Shown here: in pieces, positions 1-7,318 of the stretch
How the letters are laid out: each line of letters starts with the position of its first letter
Position numbering within the stretch: position 1 is the stretch's first letter
IMG/VR virus record: IMGVR_UViG_3300009431_000085
Coordinates: 1 to 31,281 of that record
Reading direction: 5' to 3' (one strand)
DNA: 31,281 nucleotides
From: a virus
Made by a program: the position numbers and the translations under genes
The notes under the pieces: generated by a model
The model's input: the letters and a program-made list of their open reading frames with translations, nothing else
Database searches by the model: none
Told to the model about the DNA's origin: nothing

Positions 1-215
1 CCACGTCCAAGATTGGCTGGTGTGGAAGTGACGGGGCGGCGGGGGCTTACAATTTCGCGGGTCCTTCCCCCGCCCAAAAAAAGGTGGCTCAGGTAAGGTT
101 TTCGTGAAAAAGTGCGTGCGAAGTTTTTTGGGGGTTCCGTATGCATAGGACTGACAAGGGGTTAGGAGGCGGCGGCGGCGTGGGGACTCGAACGGGCCAA
201 GGGCGGTGCTGACAG
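1..215. other. Non-coding leader upstream of terminase; possible cos region
   Basis: No convincing complete gene lies here. A short open stretch ending with TGA at 29-31 could be the tail of an upstream gene, but it is too short to judge. The stretch is locally A/T-richer (about 95-150) than the genes beside it. In lambda-like phages the cohesive-end site lies just before the small terminase gene, so this is the expected place for cos. The G-rich run at 33-47 contains GGGCGGCG, which also occurs in lambda cosN, but in DNA this G+C-rich the match may be chance. No sigma-70 promoter is clear. Confidence 0.4.
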
Positions 216-917
216 ATGGCGAAACGGAATTCCCAGAGGGCTCCGGCGGGCGGCGGCCGCAGCCGGGCGCTGAGCGGTCCGGCCAGCAAGCGCGGGCGGT
301 CGGGATCCGCGGCGGCGAAGGGCCGGGAGCGGTCCTCGGGGCGGCCTGTATCTCGGCGGCCGAAGGGGCGGAAGCGGGTTCCGAGAGAGGCCCAGAAGGC
401 CGCATCCCCCTCCCCGCAGGGCTCGCATGGGCCGTCCGGGGCCGGCCCTGGCGTTGGGGACCCGGCGGGCCGGGTGACGACGCAGGGCGCGGTGGCGGAG
501 CATTTCGGGGTCACTGCCCGGACGGTGCGCGTGTGGCTGAAGAAAGCCGGCTTCCCGGCCCCGGTCGGAGGCGTGTACGACCTCGAGGCGATCGCGGACT
601 GGCGGGACGAGCGGTCCGGCCGGACAGACAAGTGGGTGGCCAAGCGTCGGGAGTTCCAGGCGAAGCGGGAGCAGCTCCGGTACGAGGTCGCTCGCGGCGA
701 GCTGGTGCGGGCGGAGCATGTCTATCGGGTCGTGACGCAGCACATCGTCGAGGCGCGGACGCTGCTCCTGACGCTTCCGGACCAGGTGCAGGTGCTGGTC
801 GACCCGGATTGTCGCGGTGAGGTGACGCGGAAGGTGCGGGCCGTGGTGCATTCGGCGCTGAAGGCGCTGGCGGACGGGCAGGGTCGGTTGCCAGGAGGCA
901 AGAAGAAAGGGGCGTGA
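216..917 (+). CDS. Terminase small subunit, Nu1-like
   Basis: A 233-residue protein that should recognise the packaging site and deliver it to the large terminase encoded just downstream. Residues about 1-85 form a basic, low-complexity extension. A winged-helix segment follows at about 87-132, with the order expected of lambda Nu1: VTTQGAVAEHFGVTARTV, then a W and a DLEAIADW end. The remainder is helical and charged, as expected for oligomerisation and for contact with the large subunit. Lambda Nu1 starts almost directly with the helix-turn-helix, so the long basic N-terminus is unusual and the true start could be further inside. The TGA stop lies three bases before the ATG of the next ORF. 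Position and the helix-turn-helix support the call. Confidence 0.72.
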   Translation: MAKRNSQRAPAGGGRSRALSGPASKRGRSGSAAAKGRERSSGRPVSRRPKGRKRVPREAQKAASPSPQGSHGPSGAGPGVGDPAGRVTTQGAVAEHFGVTARTVRVWLKKAGFPAPVGGVYDLEAIADWRDERSGRTDKWVAKRREFQAKREQLRYEVARGELVRAEHVYRVVTQHIVEARTLLLTLPDQVQVLVDPDCRGEVTRKVRAVVHSALKALADGQGRLPGGKKKGA

Positions 918-919
918 CG

Positions 920-1147
920 ATGGCGAGCAGGATTGAGTGGCTGGCGTGGCCGGGGTATCGCCCGGAGACGTGGAACCCGTGGATCGGGTGTACGCCGTGC
1001 TCGCCGGGCTGCGCGAACTGTTGGGCGAAGCGGGAGGAGGACGGGCGGTTCCGGCATCTGGGACGGTGTCGCCCGAACGCGAAGACCGGAGAATACTTCT
1101 GGAACGGGCCGTGGGAGCAGGGGGCGGGGCAGGAGACGCTGTGGTGA
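920..1147 (+). CDS. Truncated DUF5131 (phage Gp37/Gp68)-like protein
   Basis: A 75-residue ORF. I start it at the ATG at 920, eight bases after the Shine-Dalgarno-like AAAGGGG at 905-911; a GTG at 914 overlaps the small-terminase stop. The N-terminus, with IEW, TWNPWIGCTPCSPGC and ANCW, matches the opening signature of the phage Gp37/Gp68 (DUF5131) family, whose members are usually well over 200 residues with a Cys cluster near the N-terminus. Here the ORF ends shortly after that cluster, so it is either a remnant or a stand-alone Cys-motif mini-protein. The family's function is not settled. It sits between the two terminase genes, where lambda has no gene. Confidence 0.6.
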   Translation: MASRIEWLAWPGYRPETWNPWIGCTPCSPGCANCWAKREEDGRFRHLGRCRPNAKTGEYFWNGPWEQGAGQETLW

Positions 1148-1196
1148 TTGTGCAGAATGAGCGCCTAGTCTGCGGAAGTGGCGAGGGAAGCGCACG

Positions 1197-3164
1197 ATGA
1201 CGCGGACGGCAGTGGAACCCCGACGTGGCGAGCCCCGAGGGGGCGAGCTGCCGGCGGAGGTACGGGGGCGGTGGGCCCCGCCACCGTCGGTGGATCGGAC
1301 GAAGTGGGCGGCGGAGCACGTGCGGATTCCGGACAAGGTGGCGACGCTGGGGACGACGTGGGACCCGGACCTGTTTCCGTACGAGCGGGGCGTGCTGGAC
1401 GCGCTGGACAGCCCGGAGGTCCGGACGGTGGTGTTGATGTGGGCGACGCGGACGGGCAAGACGCAGGTGTGGCTGGTGTTTGTCGTCTCGAACGCGGTGC
1501 TGGACCCCGGCCCGACGATGATCGTGTCGGCGACGCAGGACTCGGCGCAGCGGCTGAGCCGGCTGCGGCTGTATCCGATGCTGGCGGCGTGCTCGGAGAC
1601 GGCGGGCCAGTTGCTTCCGAAGCACGAGCAGCAGTCGCTGCTGGTCGACCTGCGGGACATGCTGGCGCTGCTGGCGTGGTCGGGCAGTCCGACGATGGTG
1701 GGCGAGCAGGCGATCCGGTACCTGATGATTCCGGAGGCGGACCTTCACAGCACGGACGCGAGTGCGGAGGGGGACTCGGTCCAGCTCGCGCTCGAGCGGG
1801 TGAAGGGTTTCCCGAACAACAAGGTTTTGATCGAGTGCAGCCCGTCGGAGGAGGGGGCGAGCCGGATCGCGACGTGGTACGAAGCGGGTGACCGTCGGCG
1901 GTATTGGGTGCCCTGCCCTTTCTGCGGTCAGTTCCAGCCGTTGGACTTCGAGCAGGTGCGTTGGCCGGAGGCGAAGGGCGCGGACGGGCACACGCGGAGT
2001 GCGGAGGCGGCTCACGATGCGGCGTTCTACGCGTGCGTGCACTGCTACAACGAGGAGAAGCGGGAGCCGCGGATTCGCGACCGGCACAAGCCGGAGATGC
2101 TGCGTCGCGGGCTGTGGGTCCGCGAGGGGGAGGTGGTCGAGCTGCGGGAGGGCCAGCCGGTCGTGGTGGGCGAGGCGGCGAATCCGAGCCGGCACATTTG
2201 GAGCAGTCGGCTGAGCAGCTTGTACTCGCCGAACGTGACGTTTGGGGAGATGGCGGAGGCGTTTCTGCGGTGCGGGAAGCATCCGGAGCGGCTGAAGACG
2301 TTCTGGAACAAGTGGCTGGCGAAGCCGTGGCAGCCGATCACGGGGAAGCCGGACTGGGAGCAGGTGCGGGATCGGCTTCGGACGGCGCGGCGGCGTCGGG
2401 TGGTGCCGGAGGGGGCGTTCTTCTTGACGGGCGGGGTGGACGTCCAGAAATACGCGTTCTACTACACGATCAACGCCTGGGGGCGGGACGGCAAGGCCTG
2501 GCTGGTCGAGCACGGCGAGGAGGCACGGCTCGATCCGAGCTGGCAGACGATTCGGGATTTCGTGAGCAAGTTTGTTCTCGAGCCGGTGTTTCGGGACGAG
2601 GCGGGGACGGAGTGGCAGGTGAAGGTGGCGGGGGTGGACACGGGCTACGACACGAACCTGGTGTACGCGGCGATCGCGGACCTGGCCCCGGAGCGGGTGA
2701 TGGCGATGAAGGGGGACACGGGCCGCGGGACGCAGGGGAAGTTTTGGCGGTCGCAGGCGATCGAGGTTCAGCCGGAGACGGGGAAACCGTTCGCGGGGTC
2801 GATGCGGCTCTTTCACGCGAACACGCACTTCGGGAAGGAGCAGTTCTACTCGCTCATCGACGAGGGGACGGACCCGAGCGTGCGGTACGAGCTGCACGCG
2901 GAGCCGGACGAGAGTCTGGTGCGGCAGTTGACGGCGGAGAGCTTGGAGCCGCGTCGGCAGAAGCGGACGGGCCGGGAGGTGTTCGAGTGGGTGCTGGTGG
3001 ACCGGCAGGCGGGGAACCACTACCTGGACGCGACGGTGATGCAGTTGGCTGTGGCAGACATCTTGGGGATTCGCGGGATGACGGACCCGGACCGGCCGCG
3101 TCGCGAGGGGCGTCCTCGCGGGCGGGTCGAGATGCGTGGGCCGAAGGGGTACTGGCGCGGGTGA
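1197..3164 (+). CDS. Terminase large subunit, GpA type
   Basis: A 655-residue packaging motor of the lambda gpA family, which hydrolyses ATP to pump DNA into the prohead and cuts the concatemer. Visible features: Walker A-like WATRTGKT at 82-89; a Walker B-like strand ending IPEAD at 178-182, where the usual Asp before the Glu is Pro; a zinc-ribbon-like insertion with C240-x2-C243 and C280-x2-C283, as in other GpA proteins; and the start of the nuclease domain at GVDVQ (D415), followed by VDTGYD. The length fits the family (about 640 residues). The ATG at 1197 follows GAGGGAAGC. GpA-type terminases are typical of cos-packaging phages, which agrees with the Nu1-like partner upstream. Confidence 0.93.
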   Translation: MTRTAVEPRRGEPRGGELPAEVRGRWAPPPSVDRTKWAAEHVRIPDKVATLGTTWDPDLFPYERGVLDALDSPEVRTVVLMWATRTGKTQVWLVFVVSNAVLDPGPTMIVSATQDSAQRLSRLRLYPMLAACSETAGQLLPKHEQQSLLVDLRDMLALLAWSGSPTMVGEQAIRYLMIPEADLHSTDASAEGDSVQLALERVKGFPNNKVLIECSPSEEGASRIATWYEAGDRRRYWVPCPFCGQFQPLDFEQVRWPEAKGADGHTRSAEAAHDAAFYACVHCYNEEKREPRIRDRHKPEMLRRGLWVREGEVVELREGQPVVVGEAANPSRHIWSSRLSSLYSPNVTFGEMAEAFLRCGKHPERLKTFWNKWLAKPWQPITGKPDWEQVRDRLRTARRRRVVPEGAFFLTGGVDVQKYAFYYTINAWGRDGKAWLVEHGEEARLDPSWQTIRDFVSKFVLEPVFRDEAGTEWQVKVAGVDTGYDTNLVYAAIADLAPERVMAMKGDTGRGTQGKFWRSQAIEVQPETGKPFAGSMRLFHANTHFGKEQFYSLIDEGTDPSVRYELHAEPDESLVRQLTAESLEPRRQKRTGREVFEWVLVDRQAGNHYLDATVMQLAVADILGIRGMTDPDRPRREGRPRGRVEMRGPKGYWRG

Positions 3165-3200
3165 CCCCGTAGGAGCCCAGGACCGGGCCCTACAAGGCGG

Positions 3201-3482
3201 GTGAACGGAGTGGATGATGTGACGGCGAAAGATGGCGTTCGGGAGCCGGAGCACACGACGATGGAGCCGCGCCGGCTCGAGCACACGACGCTGCGGCCGC
3301 AGGACCCGCGTCACGAGGTGACGGGGGTGCAGCGGTACGGCCGGATCGTGCCGATCTGCCCGAAGTGCGGGTCGCGCGGGGAGGGGTTCTCGACGAAGCG
3401 GCTGACGGACGGCTCGCGGTTCCGATGGTACCGGTGTCCGAAGGGGCATTCGAACTTCAAGGTGCCGCGGCTGGGGAAGTAG
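3201..3482 (+). CDS. Small zinc-ribbon protein, unknown role
   Basis: A 93-residue protein, reading from the GTG at 3201; GTGs at 3210 and 3219 are alternative starts. The N-terminal half is charged and includes two similar EHTT segments. The C-terminal half carries CPKCGSR and, later, RWYRCPKGH, which looks like a zinc ribbon with two Cys pairs or a Cys3His site. It lies between the large terminase and the gpW-like connector. Zinc-ribbon mini-proteins near terminase genes are common in phages, but I know no assigned function for this one. Confidence 0.6.
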   Translation: MNGVDDVTAKDGVREPEHTTMEPRRLEHTTLRPQDPRHEVTGVQRYGRIVPICPKCGSRGEGFSTKRLTDGSRFRWYRCPKGHSNFKVPRLGK

Positions 3483-3529
3483 GGCCTTCAAACGGCCACT
3501 GGCTGGCCGAAATCACCGGTTCAAAAAAC

Positions 3530-3546
3530 ATACCCACAACGGGTAT
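3530..3546. repeat. Inverted repeat in the 3483-3616 gap
   Basis: The 134-base gap before the gpW-like gene is locally A/T-richer. It contains a perfect 6-bp inverted repeat, ATACCC at 3530-3535 and GGGTAT at 3541-3546, separated by ACAAC. There is no T-run on either side, so it is not an obvious intrinsic terminator. It could be a protein-binding site or an RNA hairpin. I see no gene in the gap. Confidence 0.35.
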
Positions 3547-3616
3547 CTCGGCACTACCGGCTGTGCTCGGCGTGCACCACAATGGATGCACATGACCTGA
3601 CCGCGCGGAGTCCGCC

Positions 3617-3847
3617 GTGGCATTCACGACTTGGTCGGCCTATCGGACGGCGCTGCTCGACGCGATGGCGAGCGGCACGTATTTGCACACGAGCTACACG
3701 ACGCCGGCGGGGACGAGCGTCTCGTTCCGCACCCTGAAGGAACTCGAGAAGCACCTGGAGTTCGTGGACCGGATGATCGCGATCGATGAGGGTGAGACGG
3801 GCGGGACGGTCACGTACGCGGACTTCAGGGATTTGGACTCGGCCTGA
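3617..3847 (+). CDS. gpW-like head-tail connector
   Basis: A 76-residue protein from a GTG start at 3617. Its size and pattern resemble lambda gpW: an N-terminal helix (AYRTALLDAMASG), a short beta hairpin with TPAGTSVSFRTL, and a second helix (KELEKHLEFVDRMIA). In lambda, gpW binds the portal after DNA packaging and prepares the neck for tail attachment. The position between the large terminase and the portal is the same as in lambda. The stop overlaps the start of the portal gene by one base, suggesting coupled translation. Sequence identity to gpW is low by eye, so the call rests on size, pattern and order. Confidence 0.65.
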   Translation: MAFTTWSAYRTALLDAMASGTYLHTSYTTPAGTSVSFRTLKELEKHLEFVDRMIAIDEGETGGTVTYADFRDLDSA

Positions 3848-5394
3848 TGGCGAACAAGAAGCGGCAGGGGACGTTGGGCGATCGGCTAGACCGAGCGATC
3901 GCGGTCTTGTTCCCGGCGGCGGCGGTGCGGCGGCAGGTGGCGCGGCTGGCGTACGACGCGGCGTCGCGGAGTTCGATTCGGCGTCGGTACGTCACGAGCA
4001 TCGGTGGCTCGGCGGACGCGCACGCGACGCCGTCGGACCTGTTCCGTCTGATCAATATGAGCCGCAACTTCGAGCGGAACAACCCGGTGGTGGCGGGGCA
4101 GTACGTGACGATGGCGAACAACATCGCGGGGACGACGCTGCGGGTTCAGAGCCGGGCGGGGCAGGGCCCGGGTCAACCGAAGGACGAGTGGAAGGCGTTC
4201 CGTGCGGAGCAGGAGCACGCGTGGACGGAGTGGGCGACGAGTCCGAAGGCGTGCGACGTGCAGGGGCGGCGGAGCTTCCACGCGATGGTACACGCTTCCG
4301 TGCAGACGCTCTGCCGCGACGGCGACATGCTGTTTTTGAAAGTGAACCAGGGGGACGGGGCGCTGCTGGCGTTCGAGGCGGATCAATGTGCGACGCCGCT
4401 GAAGGACCGGTCGGCGGGGAACGTGAGCTACGGCATCCGGGTGGACAGCTCGGGTCGTGCGGCAGCGTACCACCTGAGCGACGCGCACAGTTCGTCGGGC
4501 TACGAGACGCCGGGCGGGAACGGGGCGTGGTATCCGGCCAAATACGTGCTGCACCCGGCGCATCGGCGTCGGTTCAGCCAGACGCGCGGCTCGCCGATTC
4601 TGGTGGCGAGTTTCACGATGATCCAGGACATGCAGGAGGCGCTCGAGGCCTACATCCTGGGGACGAAGCTGGCGGCGAGCGTGGGGCTGGTGTTCCTACA
4701 GCAGGGCGGCCCGGCGTGGGGGAAGGCGCGGTCGACGGTGCAGGAGGATGGGGCGGGGAACGACCGTCGCGAGGAGAAGGTACATCCGGCGATGATTTTC
4801 CACGGCGAGCCGGGCGAGGAAGTCAAGACGATCGACATGAACCGGCCGACGCCGGACTTCGCGGAGTTTTTCAACTCGATGTGGCGTTGGGCGGGCCGTC
4901 CGACGGCGATGGCGGGCGAGCTGATTCTGCTGGACTTCAGCCAGAGCAACTTCAGCAACACGCGGCAGGCGATCATCGAGACGCGGCATGGGTTCACGGT
5001 GATGCGGAACGACGTGGTGATTCCACAGATCGTGCGGCCGACGTACCGATGGAAGATGGGCTGGTGGTGCCGGCCCGGCGGGCCGCTGGGGATGCGGGCC
5101 AAGGGGCTGCCGCCGGACTTTCTGGCGCACGAGGTGTCCTTCTCGGGCTGGGACTGGATCGACAAACTGAAGGACCTGAAGGCGGACGGCGAGGCGGTGG
5201 ACCGGGGTTTCGTCGCGCCGCAGACGGTGTCGGCGCAGCGCGGGTACGACCTCGAGGAGGTGTTGGTATCGAAGGGCGAGGCGATCAAGATCGCCCAGGA
5301 GGTGGCGCAGCGGCTGGGGCTCGAGGACTGGCGGGTGCTGCTGCCGAACGGATTGCTGAGAAAGACGACCGGCCCCGCGCCGGGAGGAGGTTGA
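3847..5394 (+). CDS. Portal protein, lambda gpB family
   Basis: A 515-residue protein that should form the dodecameric ring at the head vertex through which DNA enters and to which the neck binds. Typical features of the lambda-type portal family are the N-terminal NFERNNPVVAGQY motif, the central CRDGDMLFLKVNQ strand, the HPAHRRRFSQTRGSP segment, and the C-terminal FSQSNFSNTRQAIIE motif. The length matches lambda gpB (533). The ATG overlaps the gpW-like stop, and the protease gene begins two bases after the portal stop, behind a strong GGAGGAGG ribosome-binding site. Confidence 0.92.
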   Translation: MANKKRQGTLGDRLDRAIAVLFPAAAVRRQVARLAYDAASRSSIRRRYVTSIGGSADAHATPSDLFRLINMSRNFERNNPVVAGQYVTMANNIAGTTLRVQSRAGQGPGQPKDEWKAFRAEQEHAWTEWATSPKACDVQGRRSFHAMVHASVQTLCRDGDMLFLKVNQGDGALLAFEADQCATPLKDRSAGNVSYGIRVDSSGRAAAYHLSDAHSSSGYETPGGNGAWYPAKYVLHPAHRRRFSQTRGSPILVASFTMIQDMQEALEAYILGTKLAASVGLVFLQQGGPAWGKARSTVQEDGAGNDRREEKVHPAMIFHGEPGEEVKTIDMNRPTPDFAEFFNSMWRWAGRPTAMAGELILLDFSQSNFSNTRQAIIETRHGFTVMRNDVVIPQIVRPTYRWKMGWWCRPGGPLGMRAKGLPPDFLAHEVSFSGWDWIDKLKDLKADGEAVDRGFVAPQTVSAQRGYDLEEVLVSKGEAIKIAQEVAQRLGLEDWRVLLPNGLLRKTTGPAPGGG

Positions 5395-5395
5395 G

Positions 5396-6637
5396 ATGCC
5401 GTTGCCGAAGCCGAGGAAGGGCGAGAAGCAGGACGACTTCATCGACCGCTGCATGGGGGACGAGGTGATGAACAAGGAGTACCCCGACGCGCCGCAGCGG
5501 GCGGCGGTGTGCCACCGGCAGTGGCGGGATCGGAAGAAGAAGAATGAGGAGCCGGACGCGATGGCGGACAAGCTGAGGGCGGTGCCGGTGGCCGCGCTAC
5601 ATTTCGCGGACGAATCGGCGACGGTCGGGGTCGAGGGTGACGGTGACAAGAAGCGGAAGTTCAAGGTTTGGGCATACAGCGGCAAGCCCTTCGTGCACTT
5701 TTGGTGGGACAATTTCGCCATCGACCTGAAGGGCATCAAGCATCCGGACAAGATGGGTTTCCTCGACTCGCACTGGTCCAGCAAGCGGGTCGGCGTCATC
5801 AAGACGTTCCGCATCGATGCGGCGAAGGGCGTCTACGCCGAGGGCCCGGCGTTGCGGAACGAGCACGCCCGCGCGCTGCTCGACGACATGGACGACGAGT
5901 TCCCTTTCCAAGCATCCGTCTACGCGCGGCCGCTGAAGATCGAGGAGGTGCGGCGGGGTGCGACGGCGAAAGTGAACGGGCACACGCTCGCGGGGCCTGC
6001 GACGATCTTCCGCGAGGCGATGATCGAGGAGGTGTCGATCTGCGTGTTCGGCTACGACCGGCACACGCGAAGTATCGCCGCCGCGGGCGGCGAGGACATG
6101 GACCTGACGGATCGGTTGATTTCACAAGGAGGCGACAAGATGGCAACCAAGCCGGATCTGAAAGAGGCGTTGGACGGGGTGGACTTCGAGCAGATCAATG
6201 AGGCCAACCCGGAGCTGGCGGCGGCGCTGGTCGCCCGCGGCACGGTCGAGGCGAAGGTGACGCTGTCGGACGAGATGCGGCAGAAGGTCACCGAGCTGGC
6301 CGACGTGCTGGGCGACGAGACGGCCGCGAAGCTGGCGGTCGCGGACGGCGTCGAGCCGCTGGCGGCGGCGAAGGCGTTCATCGTCAAGCTTCAGGCCGAC
6401 CAGACGGCGGCGCTGGCGGCGAAGGACGCGGAGATCGCCAAGTTGGGCAACGGCGTCCCGCCCGCGCCGAAGGTGACGCCGGACGACAAGCCGTCGGGCG
6501 AGCCGCAGACGTGGCCCGAGGCGAAGGCCGTGGCGCGGCTCGAGCTGGGGTCGGAGGCGAAGCAGACGGCGGTCGACAAGCTGGCGGCCACGAAGTGGCC
6601 GAAGCTGTACGAGGAGGCCGACAAGCCGAAGAAGTAG
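5396..6637 (+). CDS. Prohead protease fused to scaffold (C/Nu3-like)
   Basis: A 413-residue protein in three parts. Residues 1-45 form a small module with two Cys (RCM and AAVCHRQW), often seen at the N-terminus of phage head genes. Residues about 60-235 look like a prohead Ser protease: His in DSHWSSKRVG, a candidate nucleophile Ser in PFQASVYARP, and a conserved Glu-rich strand REAMIEEVSICVFG. Residues about 250-413 are helical and highly charged, like a scaffold. An in-frame start at 6140 allows the scaffold to be made separately. A further in-frame ATG at 5561, behind GAGGAG, could skip the Cys module. The start at 5396 has a strong ribosome-binding site. It should process the prohead and be degraded on maturation. 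Confidence 0.82.
   Translation: MPLPKPRKGEKQDDFIDRCMGDEVMNKEYPDAPQRAAVCHRQWRDRKKKNEEPDAMADKLRAVPVAALHFADESATVGVEGDGDKKRKFKVWAYSGKPFVHFWWDNFAIDLKGIKHPDKMGFLDSHWSSKRVGVIKTFRIDAAKGVYAEGPALRNEHARALLDDMDDEFPFQASVYARPLKIEEVRRGATAKVNGHTLAGPATIFREAMIEEVSICVFGYDRHTRSIAAAGGEDMDLTDRLISQGGDKMATKPDLKEALDGVDFEQINEANPELAAALVARGTVEAKVTLSDEMRQKVTELADVLGDETAAKLAVADGVEPLAAAKAFIVKLQADQTAALAAKDAEIAKLGNGVPPAPKVTPDDKPSGEPQTWPEAKAVARLELGSEAKQTAVDKLAATKWPKLYEEADKPKK
6140..6637 (+). CDS. Nested in-frame scaffold protein (Nu3-like)
   Basis: This 165-residue product would start inside the protease gene, in the same frame. The ATG at 6140 is preceded by a near-perfect Shine-Dalgarno sequence, AAGGAGG at 6126-6132, with seven bases of spacing. 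That is stronger than needed by chance inside a coding region and is the reason for calling it. The product begins MATKPDLKEALDG and consists of the helical, charged C-terminal region without the protease. Lambda makes its scaffold Nu3 from an internal in-frame start in gene C in the same way. The two proteins sharing a C-terminus would co-assemble in the prohead. Confidence 0.75.
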   Translation: MATKPDLKEALDGVDFEQINEANPELAAALVARGTVEAKVTLSDEMRQKVTELADVLGDETAAKLAVADGVEPLAAAKAFIVKLQADQTAALAAKDAEIAKLGNGVPPAPKVTPDDKPSGEPQTWPEAKAVARLELGSEAKQTAVDKLAATKWPKLYEEADKPKK

Positions 6638-6780
6638 CCGCACGACAATCTGGACCGCCGTGTCCGACGGGGCGTGGTGGCCGGCCTCATCCGGCCGCCC
6701 GGCGGTGAAGCATCGATGGGGCGATGTTCGCGAGAGCATCGCCCTTTCTTTTTTGGCAACACACAGAAGGAGGACGGGCA
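6638..6780 (+). other. Structured leader element, copy 1
   Basis: A non-coding spacer before the decoration gene. It aligns almost end to end with the spacer at 7177-7318, from the CCGACGGGG block (6664) through GGCCGGCC and CGCCCGGCGG to the common TTTTTTGGCAAC. Most differences between the two are C/T or G/A changes that would keep base pairs, including G-U. It contains several nested G+C hairpins, ends in a terminator, and is followed by a strong AAGGAGG ribosome-binding site. It is probably an RNA element that sets the level or processing of head-protein transcripts. Confidence 0.65.
6719..6754 (+). terminator. Intrinsic terminator before decoration gene
   Basis: An 8-bp perfect stem, GGGCGATG at 6719-6726 with CATCGCCC at 6737-6744, closes a 10-base loop and is followed directly by TTTCTTTTTT. 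This is a standard rho-independent terminator. It sits in front of the next structural gene on the same strand, so it probably ends only part of the transcription, or is read through by antitermination in the late phase. Confidence 0.75.
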
Positions 6781-7176
6781 ATGTCTAGCGGTCAGACGAA
6801 CGACACGGGCTTCAAGACCTTCGTCGCCGGCGAGGCGCTGGAAGCGTATCGCCACGTGAAGGTCAAGGCCGAGGACAGCGTGCCGGCCAAGGTGGTCTAC
6901 GCCGACGCCGGGGAGCGAGGCGTCGGGGTGACGACGGAGGAGGCGCTCGCGGCGGGCGACAAGGTCGTGGTCGCGCTCTGGAACAAGCCGGGCTCGTTCT
7001 GCGTCGAGGTGGCGGCCGCGGTGGCGACGCCGGGCGTGGCGCTGTACGCCGCGGCGGACGGCAAGCTCTCGACGGTGGCGTCGAACGAGCAGGTGGCGGT
7101 TTCGCTGGAGGATGCCTCGGGCAGCGGTTCGCAGGTCGAGGTGTTCCCGCAGTACGACTACGTCGCGGCGTCGTAA
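6781..7176 (+). CDS. Head decoration protein (DUF2190-like)
   Basis: A 131-residue, largely beta protein rich in Gly, Ala and Val, with ERGVGVTTEEALAAGDKVVVAL near the middle and a QYDYVAAS end. Small proteins of this kind directly before the major capsid gene are usually head decoration or stabilising proteins, occupying the slot of lambda gpD. The ATG lies behind AAGGAGG. The gene stands alone between two terminator-bearing spacers, so it could be expressed to a different level from its neighbours, fitting a high-copy capsid component. The assignment rests on position, size and composition. Confidence 0.72.
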   Translation: MSSGQTNDTGFKTFVAGEALEAYRHVKVKAEDSVPAKVVYADAGERGVGVTTEEALAAGDKVVVALWNKPGSFCVEVAAAVATPGVALYAAADGKLSTVASNEQVAVSLEDASGSGSQVEVFPQYDYVAAS

Positions 7177-7318
7177 GCCGCGGCGCTGAATCCGCCGAGC
7201 CCCGACGGGGGCGTGGCGGCCGGCCCCATCCGGTCGCCCGGCGGCGTGGCACCGATGGGGCGGTGTCCTGACGGGCATCGCCCCTCTTTTTTGGCAACGG
7301 AGACGAAGGAGGAGAACG
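7177..7318 (+). other. Structured leader element, copy 2
   Basis: The second copy of the 6638-6780 element, placed before the major capsid gene. Shared blocks in the same order are CCGACGGGG, CGTGG, GGCCGGCC, CATCCGG, CGCCCGGCGG, CGATGGGGCG, the terminator stem and TTTTTTGGCAAC. The two copies differ mostly by transitions. The ribosome-binding site AAGGAGGA and the ATG of the capsid gene follow at once. It contains no ORF. Confidence 0.65.
7257..7292 (+). terminator. Intrinsic terminator before major capsid gene
   Basis: A 9-bp stem, GGGGCGGTG at 7257-7265 with CATCGCCCC at 7276-7284 (one G-U pair), encloses a 10-base loop and is followed by TCTTTTTT. It corresponds base for base to the terminator of copy 1. 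It is oriented so as to stop transcription entering the capsid gene from upstream unless read through. Confidence 0.75.

Noticed and set aside
54-87. GCGGG/CCCGC hairpin followed by an A-run
   Set aside because: The A-run is on the wrong side for termination on either strand, since on the minus strand the Ts come before the hairpin.
162-3491. A 1109-codon open frame on the minus strand across the terminase genes
   Set aside because: Arg/Pro/His-rich composition is the antisense shadow of high-G+C coding DNA; both terminase genes lie on the other strand with clear motifs.
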